From assembly GCA_038380795.1 (NCBI GenBank), contig CM076270.1:18864001-18928000 (forward strand): DNA of 64,000 bases, written 5' to 3'. This document shows positions 32,979 through 47,000 of this stretch, in pieces. Origin of the DNA: Pyrocephalus nanus. Taxonomy: Eukaryota > Chordata > Aves > Passeriformes > Tyrannidae. The position numbers and the translations under genes were made by a program. Under the pieces are notes generated by a model. It was not told where the DNA came from and did no database searches. It was given only the letters and a program-made list of their open reading frames with translations. The stretch's first letter is position 1, and every line of letters begins with the position of its first letter.

Positions 32979-35900
32979 GTGGTGTTATTACATTCTATAC
33001 TGGAAAAGGATAAATTAAAATTTCAAGGGCTGTAAGCGGTCACTGGAGAAAAAACTGCACACAACACTACTGCTCCACTACCACAGCTTACAGCTTTTAC
33101 AGTCCCAAACCCTTCTACATCTTAAAGCCAGCACAGATCACACCAAAGCAGCATCCACCACTGATGATTAGTACGTGCCTTACATTCTGCCAGCAGAATT
33201 TTCCCGTGAAGATTTGCTACAAAGCTCACAGTATTTCTCAAATTCCACTGCATTAGGTTAAAAAAAGACTCAGAAATATTTGGGAAGGCTGATATGAACA
33301 TCTCTAAGGGACTTTCATTTTCTTAGAGAAATGCTTAATGAGAATTTTATGAAGAGGATACTGAGGCTGTGAGAGGTTGGTAATAAACTCAGGTCTCCAA
33401 CAACTCAGTCACTGCAGAAACTTTCTGTGCTTGGACTAGATTTTGAAAAATAGTTACCAGACATAGATGGGAACCAAAGTCCTTTGAAAGAGAGAACAAC
33501 CATCACTAGTTTCCATTTCTGTAGCAATTCCCCTCAGAATTGCCTACAGACACACACTCAGGAAATTACAGTGAATTACAGTTTCAAGTCGATTAATTAA
33601 TTGGCCTAAGCCCCCAACTTATTCACAACCAAGAGCTTTGGAGTTAAATAAGTTAAAGGGAGTTTAGAGCACTCCAATTCTAAAAAGAATTCCTACACAG
33701 TATTTTAATGCAGTTAAGTAATTTGTTTTAAATTAACATCTTCACTGAATTTGCTGGAGTTTTTTTAAGCCTTCCTATGTAAATGCGTGCTAAGGCAACA
33801 CAGAATAAACTCACTGCTATCAGCTTTTTTTGTTGTGTTTGGAATTTTTTTTTCTATAAAAATACAGCCCTCGAGGCTTCTCTTTTCTCACTTGTTGCTC
33901 AAAAATAAATGGCCTGCCTTGATTATGGTCTGTTCCTTGTCAGCTGGCTTGAAGTGTAGGTGGTTTATAGCTCCTCACCCATCAGGAACATCCTCCACTT
34001 CTGATTTTAACTTAATATTCCTTTCTGTGGAGCTGTTACCCATGTCTGATTGTATGACTGACACCCAGAGAAAACCACAGACTAGATGTTGCTCTCTAAC
34101 TGAGCTGATTTCCCACTTTCCACTTCGAGAATGAAGTTGCAGTGCCCTTCACTTGCTGCTACTGCTGTCTGAGTGCTGTGGGATGTCCTTCCTCTGGCAG
34201 ACCTGTACATAGCTTGACCAAAAATAGCATTAGCCCTCTACTCACAGAGAAGAAACTCCTAAAAGAGATGCACATTTTTTCTGTGACATTCTAACTTCAT
34301 TGTTGATTGCTTTTCAATAGCTAAACAAGCAATAATCCAGACTTACACACTCTAGAAAAAGCCACAGAAAAGGGAAGGCAACCCATCAGTGATACCCTGC
34401 TGCCACTGTCTTCCCCTGCATGACAGCTGAACTGCTCACAGCCATTTACAGCACAATTCAGTGAGCTCAAAAAGAAGAATTCACCCACATATTAGGTTTC
34501 CTCTGCCTATTCCTCATTTGAGAACAGGGCTACACACACAGACACCACAGCCCTGGAATGAATGATTACAGTAGAAAATGTTGGTCCCAGAGCCTGCAAT
34601 CATCAGGTGGAACAATAATTGTTACTGCACAGTTTAATATGTGAAGGAAGGACTTGACACACGGAAAGGCATCTTCAACTGGCTGTGTTTTCCAGATGAA
34701 TGATATTTAGCTGCTTATAGAAAGATTTCACTGGAGTCTTTGAAGCAGTATTGAGACAAACCAAAAGAAAATGAGAGTTTCTGTAGGTTAAGCAGCAATA
34801 CAACATTTCTTTCATCTCAAATAAATTTAACCTGATCAAAAAGCTATTTAAAATGCAATGGAAATTATTATGGAAATGTTATTTGTTGCTTATATTATTA
34901 AAAAATAGTATTTTCTGCCTTTCAGTGCTCTGTACACCACCTGTTGCACACAGTTAGCAGCAAACAGAAGCAGTGAGTTTCTTTGCTGTCAAATGTATTC
35001 CTGCTCAAAGCAGGGAATCATTACAAAGCTGTTTTCTGTGGCTGTTTATCTGCCTGAATGGAAGCGAGCAGAGAGTCCTGTTCATGTTGCACTCAGTCAT
35101 AGCACAAAACAGCACGAGAGGGGAACAGGCTGGGGACACTGGTCTCTCCAAAGCCCTCACACCAGTCTGAGTTAAGTGTGCTCTGCTGCAAAATTGACTT
35201 TGTAAAGTGGAGTTTGATCTTTGTGAAAGCCACAGCTCCTGCCTGGACATGCAGGGACCAGAATCGGGCAGCGCTGCCCGCCTGGAAATGTCACCCCTTG
35301 TGGGAACAGCAATTGCCTCTTAAGGATTGAAGTAATTCAGGATGTGGGTAGTTCCTGATCACGTGGATTTTCAGATAAGGGCAGAAATTAAAGAACGAGC
35401 TTCTTTTCATCACGAACAGTTTCCCCAGGTCGCTCACACACAGATGAACCAGCCTGGGACCACGGCTCACTCGCTCTTCCTTCCCCTAAACTCTGACTTA
35501 TCACTTTGCTACCTCTGGCTTTTTACAAGGCTGAAAGAGAAATTCCTCCTTCTACCAAGAAAGAGAAATCTCAGCTTCACTAAAGCGAGTGGAAATTTGC
35601 TGTTGACTTTACAAGATCCAGGTTTACACGGGTCTTAACAGCAACTAATACTAAAAGATATGGCTATATCTACAAAACTCAAAGATCAGAATGATGTCCT
35701 GCAGTGCAGTAGTTTCCTGCAGGCAAGAACACAATCAGATACTTAGAAGGATGGATGACAACTGATGTGAAAAGACTGGAGTTTTAGCTGGGCTTTTTTA
35801 TGTGTTTTGTGGTTTTGGTTTTTTTTTTAATAAATATAAATACCACAAAACTAAAGAGGGACTTTAAAAAAAAACGAAGTAATTTTGGAGCAAAATACTA

Positions 35901-37719
35901 CTTAAAGCAGTTAAATTTATGTGTGGTATATCACTAAAAGCCAAAAGTATCAGATATTTCACACTGAAAAATACAATATGTAACACGAGATGAAGAAGCA
36001 TCTGACAGTCACAAACATATAACAAAGGTACTCAGGGTCAGCTTTCCCTCACTGTGTAATTGTCAAAGGGATCCACTCCTCAAGTATGAAAATTGCCCTC
36101 TCACAGGCTTTAGGAAGCCACACAGAAGGGGCTGTCCAAGCAAACTGAGAGGAGCTACCTGGTGGTAATATGGTTTCATTGAAGTGAGACAGTGAACTGC
36201 TGTAGCTTCATAAAATTCTAAATCTGTGCATGGTTTTGGGTTTCCTCACACACTGCCTCCAGCTGCCTTCTTCTGCTCTGGTGTTTCCCAAAACGACCCA
36301 ATCATCATCACCCAATTAGTGCTGGAGGGAGAAAAAGGGCTTCTGTCAGGCAGAACTCCTTAAACAATTTAGTACAGGTCCTTAAAGACATGAATTGGGG
36401 TTTACAACCTACTGTAAAGATTCATGCATCAAATACATTCAAATTTGTGAGACAAAAGGAGTGGAAAATGAATTAAGTTATTTACCACTGAATCTAGTGA
36501 GGTTTGTGAAAATATTGGCAGTGGAAGTGTGCAGTAGAGATCCTTATCACAGCAGTTCAATCGCAGGTGTTTCCCCATATTACTGCATTATCCTTATCCA
36601 GAATAAATATTTAATGTTAGTATTAACAAGGAAAATCTGCAGCTCCAACAACAAGCTCTGTGTATTTAAAGCTCAGCGATGATTATCCACTTTAAAATCA
36701 ATTGAACAGTAAGCATTAAACAGTTTTACACAATACAGATTTTTAAACTGTAAAGAAAAAGCTTCCAGTTCCCAGAGGCTCACGAGCCAATGCTCAAGCC
36801 AGTTCTCCCTGCTGGGTTCCAGCCTGTTCAGAGCAGTGCTCTTCAGCTGCTTTCACTGATTATTCTTCCCCACAAATGTCTTCACTGCACACAAGTGAAG
36901 TGTTACTGTGACACATCCACCCACAGCAGTTTTTCTGCTCGTTACCTCTCAGGAGGTTGCACTTCAGCTCTCAGATTTGTCTCCTGCTTGGTAAAACCCC
37001 TTCCCTGAGCGGCTCAGTGAAAATGTTCCTCTGGGGTGAGGAGCAGTGCTGAACCAAGGTGGGATGATTCCACAGCAATCCTTTGAGTGATCAGTAGTGA
37101 TTAGCACTTTATGACTTAGGAGCTAAGGTTTGATCTCACCAGAGCTGGAGCTGGGAAGGCTCAGAAGATCCCCAAGCCCAACACTCATGAAGCCTGTGGC
37201 ACCCTTGCTGCCAGAGACAGAATCTGAGGGATTTTAGGGGGAAAGGTTGTTCAAGAACCCTTCTCATTATGTTAAAAACTCCCCAAAGTATTAGAAAGTG
37301 CACTTAATCACAAATTCAGCTTGCATACAACGTTCCCATATTTTTTTCCTAATTCTTTGGAGAAAAGGAATAAAAAGAAAGGGTAGCAAAGACAAAGCCT
37401 TTGACTGCAAGTCATCTCCACTTCTCCTGAATTTCTAAACTTTCAAAGCTCTTAAAAGCCTTTTCATTTTCCTAATTTTGACCTCTTTCTCCTGAGCTTC
37501 TTTTAGCAGCAGTATATTCAGGCTGGGTGTTCCCCCTCTTCTCTCCCCTTTCTGTGTCCTCACACCAAAGCACCTCTGTGTAAATGCCCTTGCCTGCATC
37601 ACTGATCTTAGACACAAATCTCTCCTTCCCTGGGGGATCCTTCCCCTCTCTCAACCTCTACCACCCTGCTATGTATTACCGAGCCTGCAAGTTCTCCTGA
37701 CCTCTCCCCATTCATTCAC

Positions 37720-37728
<9 letters not shown>

Positions 37729-37755
<27 letters not shown>
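37729..37755. repeat. (ATT)9 microsatellite
   Basis: Nine perfect ATT units directly follow a T8 run. Confidence 0.95.
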
Positions 37756-40689
37756 TTTCAAAATTTTGTGAGTGGTTTGGAGAAGATGAAAATCATCCCT
37801 CCCAATGGAATAACTTTGTTAGGGAACTTGAGGCAGTAGAATATGACAGACCATCAACTCATAAGCCACATATGGTACCCTGGGGTCTCCCAGTGTGCAT
37901 TTGCTCCACCCCTGTTATGTCTCTCCTACCCTTCCAAACTTTCTTTTCCTGGTTTATTCTTCACTGTTTCTTTTCTTCTAATAATTCCCATCCTTCTTTA
38001 TTTCTAACCAAGCAATCCATCCAAGTGGTCTATTTCTGGGAAAACATATCACAAATTGTTCTCTTTTTGCCTTTCCTTGTTCTAAGGTACATCTGCCTGG
38101 ATTTGGTTATTTCTCAGGGTATTTTATCCCACTTTCTTTTTCTGTTTTGGGAGAAAAAGAGATGAACACTTCTCACATCTTTCACGCTATTTTGGCAAAA
38201 AGAAAACCCCCAAAATCAAGGCAAAAGTTAAAGACTCTAAAGAAAGCAAAGTATGTTTAACAGAACACAATTGTTTGACCTGAACAAAACTTTATCATCA
38301 TTTTCTTTCAAGTGGCCTGAGTTAATCTGCGAGGGAGAAGTCGCCAAGAGTCTGACAAGGTGCTATAGGAAGGACATGGAGATGGGGGAGGTGGGAAACT
38401 CTCATGAGCACACCCTGCACCCTCGTGTCCCCCCACTGAGTCAGCTCAAGAACCAGGTCCAGTTCAGATAAGTCAAGTGAAAACACGGGGCATTGAAACC
38501 AGGGCAGAACACTGGGTCAGCCCTCCCTCTGAGGGCTCTTTTGGTAGCAACAGTTTCTTTCACATATAATCACTTTATCTTGTGGTTTTAAATCCGGGTC
38601 TGCCTTCAAATAACAGAAATCTTTATTGGATGGAGGTAATTGCTTTTGGTGAGAAGCAACTGGTGAAGATGACTGATCATGGCTATGCAGTTGCTGTTTA
38701 AATGATTATTTCTGCTTAACTCTCACCAATACCCCCCTATCACTGTGCATTTGCACTGTTTCTGGCTCTCACTTTTCCTAACACTCCTGAAGGGATGCAC
38801 AGAGGGTGCAGCTCAGCCACAACACGGAGAGACAAAGTGGAAGGGGCCTCTGCAGCACCCCTGCCCTGCTCTGGGTGAGGGCACTGCTGCGCTGCCCTGC
38901 TCAGCCCCACCAGCTTTCCCCAGCTCCTGCTCTCTCCTTAGCACATCTGCATTCACCCACAACCTCTCAGGTGAGCTCAGGGACCGGGGACTGCCTTGGG
39001 CAATGAGCACATGGGATCCCTGCCACAGGCACGAGCTTCCCCCCCTGTTGTCACAAACCAGAGGGCTGGAAGGTGCCTGTGGCACAGACACAACCATGGT
39101 GCCCCTGGACATTCCCAGTGCAAGGCAAGCAGGCTCTCTGTGCTCTGCAGGATGGACACCAAGCACCAAGTGTCTCCAGGCAGGCCAGGCTCTGCCCCTC
39201 CTCACTGCCCCACAGGGACCTTGGGGACCAGCCTGCGCTCGGCCAGGTCAGCCGGGAGTGGACGGAGCCAGAATTGCTTCCATACGGAGCCCAGGCATCC
39301 TGAGCCGGCCAAAACTGCTATTTTTAATTGGAATTATTTACAAATGCATTGGATTTCTTTTTCTCTTGTTTTAGTTAGTTCCAGGAGCTGTGGACTAGAT
39401 TCAAAAAAATAAAAGGCCGGGGGCTTTTTGATTGGTTGGATCTTTTTTTCTTTGGATAAGACAAATAGGGAGATTAAAAGCATCTTTAAGCCTTCTATAC
39501 ACTCATGGGAAGAGTAATCTTTGTTAACACAACCAGGAAAATTGCCTGATGGAATCAAAAGTATTATACAAGCAACAGCTAGAGGACTGATGTGATGGAA
39601 ATAAATGGTGCTAAATTCAAAGTTCTTTATACTATGCACAGCACTATATAATTATCTTATCCTGTTTAAGATCCAAAGTACACTTTTTCTTCACATAAGG
39701 CTTAATGCTGCTGTATTAAAAAAAAAAGTATTAGGGAAACAGTACTTGTCCCTGCTGCAGTACTTGCCCCTACTGCCTCTCTATACCTGTGCTGTAGGGT
39801 ACAATAGGAGTCTCTTAAAGTCTTGCACAAGTAGGGGTGTAAAGCTGTGCTTTATTCGTGCTAAGGAATGCAGCATTAAAACCAGGCTTCTCTGTGGGAC
39901 ACCTCTGGGGGATCCAGAGGAAGCCTTGTGCAAAGTGCTTCCTGCATTTTACCGCTTCTCCTGGGACAGGATTAAGATTGGGGACCTAATTCCGTTGAAC
40001 ATCCTCAGTTTTTTTTAGCTGTCCACAGAACTGGCTTCCTGCAAAGAACCTCATCTAATTAACTCCCGCTCCTGCCTGACTGCCACGTGCTGTGTTGTGA
40101 AATATGGATCTGATGGCATGTTTTCATACCGCATAGCTGAACTGTCCTTCCCCACAGTGCCACCAGGATGGCACTGCGAGCAATATGTTTGATACAGGCA
40201 CTCTGCCAGCAAATATAGATGTTTCCTGTCCTTTCATGGGTCCCTCATACTATCTTCCCTAAAAGACTCAACATATTCCACAGCTCTAATAACAAACATT
40301 GTAACCTTGCAAATAGCGACACTTGGAGTTTTCTTTAATATTTATATTTTTTGACCCCAAAAGGGGAAAGAATTTACCATACATAGGCTGGAAAAACAGC
40401 GTGCTAATTTCACTTATCAAAGGCATTCGGACCCAAGAGCCTGCCACTAACAACAGTATGTTAAAAAAATACTCTGGAGCGCAACATGCGTTACTGCATT
40501 TTAGCACATGCTGGTACCTTGCTGGAAATGTCAGTATTTTAACAGCATAATTCATGTCAGCTCCCAGCTCTTATGACATCAGAGGATGAGTTCAAAGGGA
40601 CGCAGTTTTCTGCTTTGAGAAAACAGTTTAAAGATAAAAGCCAGTTTTAACCAAGAAGAAAAAAAAAAAAAAGAAAAAAAAGGAAAAAG

Positions 40690-41060
40690 AGACTATTAAG
40701 CAGTGCATTAGCCAAACATCCCTATGAAAGGCAAATGCCAATCAAAAGAAGATGATAGTGTTTTATAGTGAAACCACATTAGTTGAAGTGATCAGCTGCT
40801 GTTGCTTAATGCCTTACACAATGCCCAGAGTTTTTGCTACTAAATCATGTCAGGTATTGAACGGAGAAGATGGGAACAGAATTGTTGTCCTTTACACTGC
40901 TGACAATGTGTAATACATGTAATGAATCTACTCCTCATGAAACAGCTGCTCTGTCAGTGTGATTAGGCAGAGAAGAGAAAGCGACGGATTATTATTTTCT
41001 ATATTTATAATTAAAACAAATAAATATCAATCACATGGCTTTAAGAATTTAGTTTTCTGT
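40690..41060. promoter_or_regulatory. candidate conserved non-coding block
   Basis: Unique, AT-rich DNA without simple repeats. It contains RUNX-type AACCACA, SOX-type GACAATG, repeated TAATACATGTAATGAAT homeodomain-like motifs and an E-box-like CAGCTG pair. It lies about 21 kb upstream of FOXL2. Conservation is untested. Confidence 0.22.
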
Positions 41061-42059
41061 AGATCTTTCAAAACTTTTTTGACCCAGCACTCAGTGCTCT
41101 GGAGCTTATCAATGACACCAGGGGTCAAAAGTGTTAGTGCGACTAAAATTACTTGGACAAAGCCAGAACCAGGTCAGATCGCCATGGGACAGTCCCACAA
41201 GGCCTCCTGTAGGCTGCTGCCACCAAGGAGTTCTAAGGGAAAGAAAGGAAAGACCATGAATCAAACATCCCAAAAAATTCACAAGCAAATGTGTTATTAA
41301 TCAAAGAAAATAAAAACAAAGTTTATTAAAATGCCTTGTAATAGTACATTTCAAAACAACACAAAGACATCTTATGTGATGACCATTTTATCACCGAGGC
41401 TCATTCCAATTGAGTTACATTCTTCAAACCCAAAGAGCCACAAGTGTGCCAGAAAAGAAAATAAACACTGGGACGATGTGTGCAGTCACACATCTAATTT
41501 GACGATTGATCTCACAATTTAAATAGACACTTTCCACCCAAAATAAATGCAAGAGTCTGTATCAATGGCACTTCTGCAAAATGAAGCTAATGGTAGGGCT
41601 GCTACAATTTATACATTTCTTCCCATATTTAGCTGAGAAGTTCAATTTAGGACCTCAGTGAAGCCAGAGGATAAGAAAACAAAGCAGAAGGGGTCTACTA
41701 TGTTCTGTATGATTTGGAACACCACATTAAAATATTTTTAAATTACTATAACTTTCCCATTTTTTGCATAAATATTTATGAAGGAGATGAATCCTCACAT
41801 GGTGTAAACAGCTCCAAATTCATTGGTTTCATTGAGTCAAATACAGTCAAGGAAGTTACAACAATTCATATCAACCATGAATTTGCCCCAGCGTGTTTAC
41901 ACAGGAATTTCAAATCGAATTCTCCGTTGCTGTGACTCCAGGGGACTGATGGAACTGTTACAGTGCATGATTTAGTCTTTTATGCTCTAAACCGACATCA
42001 AAAGATGGATCCTGTTTCTCCTCTCCCACAAGTTCTTGTTTACCCGAATATTGTCTGTG

Positions 42060-42340
42060 AAGTGACTCATGGGAGCGGTGACTGAACTGTTAGGCCGGTT
42101 TTTTGTGCTAACGAGGCTAATACGGAGTGATATCTGAACCCGATCAGGTTTTTAAACTAAAGATGGAGGTCAAAGCTACAATTTTATCAGTTACATTTTG
42201 GAGCCCTTCACTTGATCATGACAATACCATGTTCATAATACAATTATTGTAATCATATTTCCAGTATTGCTTGCCTTCAGTGGAAACAGATTGCACTGAG
42301 CTCCAAAGCCGCCTGAAATGGTATGCACATTTCAAAGTCA
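42060..42340. promoter_or_regulatory. candidate conserved non-coding block with SOX-like inverted pair
   Basis: AT-rich unique sequence includes GACAATACC and, at 42240-42250, ACAAT-T-ATTGT, an inverted pair of SOX-type cores. TCAAAG (TCF/LEF-type) and GATCATGA motifs are nearby. SOX9 and FOXL2 act against each other in gonad fate, which makes SOX-like sites in this flank worth testing; such short motifs also occur by chance. Confidence 0.28.
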
Positions 42341-43490
42341 AAAAAAGGTTATGGAACAGGACCTTTGAATTCATGTGCAGTGTATAATCAGGACTTGATC
42401 ACTAGAGATATTTTTTGAGGCTTTGGTGGATATAGCAATTCATCCAAAAAATAGGCATTATATAAGGAGAGACAGAGCAGTTATTTGGTAATGAGCAGCT
42501 CAGTGATCGTACAGACTTCAGCAAGGCTCTGGGTAGAGCTGAGGCCTCTACGTGACACTGGTGCTGTTATGATTTATTCCTGCATACAATTTATTTGCTT
42601 GAAATTTATACCAGACAGCAGCTTATGTCCCTGTTGCTGCAGCAGGGATCTCCCAAAATCTCCACAGCCTGTAGGTCAGCGTACCCTACTGCAGCCAGTG
42701 CCCACTCCTGCCAGGACAGAGCTTACTCGGACTTACAGTTTCTGTTTGAATCTCTATTTTATTAAAATTTATTGCTGAAACTACTTGAAAAAAAAAAAAT
42801 CTGTTTTGTGTATTCCTTCTATCCTTGTTTTCTGAAGAACTCTACCTGCTGGTCTGTGCAATTATTAATGATCTCCAGTAGGTAACAAATAATTATATTA
42901 GAATTAATTGCCTCCAGTCTTATAAATCCTGAAGCAGCATTATGTAAAAGTGAAGTTAACATATTACCAGGAAATGTAATATACAGAAAATATGTCTTAA
43001 TTATTTGAACAGAAGCTGGATGAAGATTTATCAACTCATTAGCACCAGAGATCAATGAAAGGAACAAAAGAAGTTTTGTTCACTAACTAAACTATTAAGA
43101 TTTTTCACTTCTTTTTCAGTTCTCAGAAATTTTTGTTTTCAGATTTTTTTTTAATTATTATTTTTTTCCTGGGTTAAGTAAGCCGTTTTGGCCGGCCCAA
43201 AATTAAATTTTGATTGAACTTTGTAGTTTTTGCCAGTCCATAGAATTATGCAAATTAAAATTTTGGATTTCAAAATAAAAATGTCATTTGAAATAAGAAA
43301 CTTAAACTTTATTTAAATCCTGCAATAGTGTGTTGGTGGTGGTGTGTTTTTTGTTTGTTTGTTTTTTTTCTTAATCTATTCTCTTATTCCTTAGAAGTTT
43401 TAAATTTAGTAAAGGATTTCAGAACTTGCATTTTTCGGTGAGTAAGAACAGCACGCTGCAAAGCATCACCCAAGCCTAGCTATTAAACTG

Positions 43491-44013
43491 CCTATAAATA
43501 GTGTGAAGAACAGAGGGAAGAAATCACATCTCTAGAAGTGCAGAAAAAGCGCTGAAGAGAGACAATACTGAGTTTATACGGGGGATAATTTGGTATATCA
43601 GGAGGTCGGGGTTTTTTTTCCCCCTGTTGTTGCTGTTTTAGTTTGTTGGGTTTTCGTTGCTGGGAATTCAAACCCGCGGGCTGCAGGGGCAGCTCCGGGG
43701 CTGAAAGCGTAGTCCCCGGTGCGCGGCTGCGGAGGGCTCGGCACAGCCTGCCCGGGCTCCCCGGGGGTTGTCCCCACGCTCCCGCCGTGTCCCCTCCCTG
43801 CCATATGTCTCCCATCCACCCATTCCAGCGCTCCAAACGGCTCCAGAGCCAGTTGCTCCCGGCGCCTGCCAGCGCTTACACAAAAGCTGAACTTGACACT
43901 CCCCGGCGGTTCCAGGGAAGTGCCTCAGACTCCACACAAGCAATTAACGGGGAGTACGGGAATATCAGAGACCCGAGCATAATCCGAGGCACAGCAAAAG
44001 GGCAGACCCAGGT
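43491..44013 (+). promoter_or_regulatory. candidate TATA promoter with GC-rich first exon
   Basis: A consensus TATAAATA at 43493-43500 precedes, by about 160 bases, an isolated CpG-rich patch at 43660-43950 within AT-rich DNA. A start near 43525 and a plus-strand splice donor CCCAG/GTAACA (GT at 44012-44013) would define a first exon of roughly 490 bases. The open frame crossing it resembles no protein I know, so a non-coding RNA is more likely than a coding gene. Transcription would run away from FOXL2. Confidence 0.28.
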
Positions 44014-47000
44014 AACAGGGAGCACAACAGTTCTCTCCAAGCAGCATTTGAAGACACGCTTTTATAGACCCGATAGATATGTGACCCGGAGTAAGCTCCA
44101 CCAGCCCTAGTACTTTATTTTTTATGGATTGTAAGGTGATCACGTAACATGTAGTCTGACTTCCTAAATAACGCGGGCCAAAATAACCTCACCCGCCGTT
44201 TTCCCTCTCCATTAGCCCAGACTGTCTTCACCTTGGAAAATATCACTAATGTGAACATGCAGAAGAATGAGCAGAATGCTGTTTCCAGCACGGTGTCTTT
44301 GCCAGAGCGTGCTGGCTCCTGCCGAAGCCAATCCACCCCCTGTGCATGCACGGGGCAGATCCCAGCCCTCGCTGCCTGAAAGGAAACTTTGCAGAGTGTC
44401 ACGTTACTTTGGAATCAAGAGTTTGGGGCTTATTTTCAGAAACTCCCAGCCAGAGCCATCGAGTCTCCCCAGCCCGGGGCAGTTCAGCACCAGCTACCTT
44501 AAGAAATCTGGCTGCAACCTTCTGCGGTCCCAGTCTCAGAAATGAGCGTGTGCTCTGAGTGCAGTACTAGCTCAGAGCCCTTGGAGGACTCGTGGAGGTT
44601 ACCAACAGCCTGATCACAGGACTGCAGTCCTGGTTTGCAGCTGCTTCAGGGTAAGAATCACGGCTGTGTCATTTGCTTGTGAGATATACAGCCCCACAGC
44701 TCTCAGTCTCTGGCAGGATGAAAACACCAGGCAAGTTATTTGGAAGCGGGTCTAGCTCGTTTAAAAGAACTTCACTACTCCTTTCATGTCTGTGGCTTTG
44801 CAAATTCACACCGACAAACCCCACTCCAGCAGGTAAAATTGATCAGAAAGATGAAATGCCAGGGTCTTCCAGGAATCAAACCTTGCTACGTTCCTTTTGG
44901 AAATCCTGACTGGGACAGCCTGGTCACAGCCCTTATCCTGGGACAAGCCTGGGAGGGAGTCACTGTGAACAACTGCACTTCAGGTTCCCCCTCAAAAGAA
45001 GTGCCGTGAGTTGTGTGTCACCAGCACTGAGCAGTTTTGCAGGTACCTGCTGCACGGCTCTGCTGTGACTCAAACCCAGAAATACACTGGAAATTTTCCC
45101 AGCCCACATATATCCTGTCCAATCCATCAAAAAAGAAAGTGATGAGTTCCTAGATATTCTGAAAAGCTAATATTAGCACAGTTTTGTTTTATATCAGATG
45201 TACAAAGGACATTTTTTTTTTTTTTAGAGTTTGTTCTTTTTATTGCTGGTTTTAAGACAAGAGACTTGAAAGAAAGAGATTAAATAGTGTCTAAACTTGC
45301 TAAATGTTCTCCACAAGTGGAAAGATTAAAGCAGAAATGAGTGGTGGTCTGCACTGCAACCTGAACCCCACTGAATAAACCAAAATACTCACTTACTTGA
45401 ACATTTAATGAAGGTTAAATATAACCCTTAAAGCATGAAAACAATGATTTCAAAAGTTTTCAAGAGCCTCTTAGCCGCCCCACCTCCACACTCTCCTTAG
45501 ATTTTGGAGCAGTGATGAGTGATACTTCTTAGCTGCTTCAGCTATTCCCGAATCTCCTACTAGGGATGCAGGAGGGAAGTTTTCTGCCATTCTCTTGCTT
45601 CACTAATGACTTTCAAGCTGGGGTTTTTCTAGCACTAACTGAGATGAACACCCTCCCTGGAGCTTACACAGGTGTCATTTGTGTGAGCCTTCGGTGGTTT
45701 TACACAAATGATCGCCACAGGTTTCACAACAAAACAAGCCAAATGGCCTCCTTCCTTTAATATATTATTTAAGCAATAACCTCATTCCAGCCTCAGGCTT
45801 GCACTGCAATAATTGCAACCAAACTAGCACCTGCCCACAGAGAGGTAAATGATGTATTTAAATATAATATAGGCCAATTCTAATTCAGAGAATAAGTAAC
45901 TGAAGTAGCTAAAGAAAACATTAGAGAGATGTTAAGGAGTTTTATCCACATTAAGGTTAATCAGAAAATTAGATTAGCATATATTATGGTTAATAACATA
46001 CATGATATAATGGTGGAGGAAGAACTGTTCCCATCAACAGTTGCAGTGCTTGCAGTGCTGATGGAGAACAGGAAGAGTGACATGCTTGGAAGGACAGTTA
46101 CTGAAATATAATAAACCACCTGGATAAAGCTGGCAAGTCTGTTACAGACTTTATTACTATGGGCAAAATATAGACCTCATCTTACCATTCAGATTGATGA
46201 CACCTTTCTCCTCTCCCCTTGCACTTGAACAATTTTTCCTCCTCATGTAAAACTTCAGTATAACAAAGTTTCAAATTAAAAGTGAGATGTCATTCCTTCT
46301 TATGTGAGAAATGTGGCAATAAAATAATGCATGCCATGGGAAAACAAATGCCAGGGATGAAACCAAAATGTAGACCTGAGTCTTGAGACCTCAAGTCATA
46401 GAATCACAGAAAGCTTTAGGCTGGAAGGGACACTTATAGGTCATCTAGTCCAGTGCCATATTTCAGACCCCCTCCCAAAATGACGGGGTACATTGGTGAA
46501 GTGCCACACCCAGGCTGGGTATGGGAGCCCTTTCCCAGGAGGAAGTGCATGAGGAACAATGGCACAAGGGGAGCCCAGCAAGCAGGGCTGTGTGTCCACA
46601 GCAGCTCTGCCAAGTGGCCTAAGGGGAAAGTTGTGGCTATGTCAGCGTTCATGAAAGAATTTCCTACCCACTGTGCACTCGGACAGGGTGAACAGCAGCG
46701 AGGACTCAGAGAAACAAGGAACTTGCTCAAAGGTGCAAGTCCTGCTTTACCCATTTGCTGTGTCTTATGCAACACTTCCCAGGTGAGGCAGGCCCACCTC
46801 TGTGTGCTCACACAAAGCAGGTCTGCATGTATAGAAAGGAAACCTCAGCAACAGAAACAAGAGCTTCCCTGACTTGCCTACAGAGTCCATCTGGCAGTTT
46901 CTGGCTGAGCCTCATCATGGGCATTTCCTGATTTTAACCATTGCTCCAGTCTTACCAAAGACAGCAGCTGTTTTAATCTCTTTTAGCTATTCGAAGTTAA

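Larger units (their letters stand above)
24111..43490. other. non-coding upstream flank, part 1
   Basis: No coding gene was recognised. The longest frames (215 codons on the minus strand at 25502-26149 and 209 codons on the plus strand at 38745-39374) lack any family resemblance, and the first includes Lys runs from a homopolymer. Content consists of homopolymers and microsatellites, one GC-rich patch (about 31980-32400) and several AT-rich, motif-dense blocks listed separately. This is the proximal part of the FOXL2 upstream interval. Confidence 0.55.

Noticed and set aside
38745..39374. 209-codon plus-strand frame
   Set aside because: No family resemblance; low-information composition in a moderately GC-rich stretch, with overlapping frames on the other strand.
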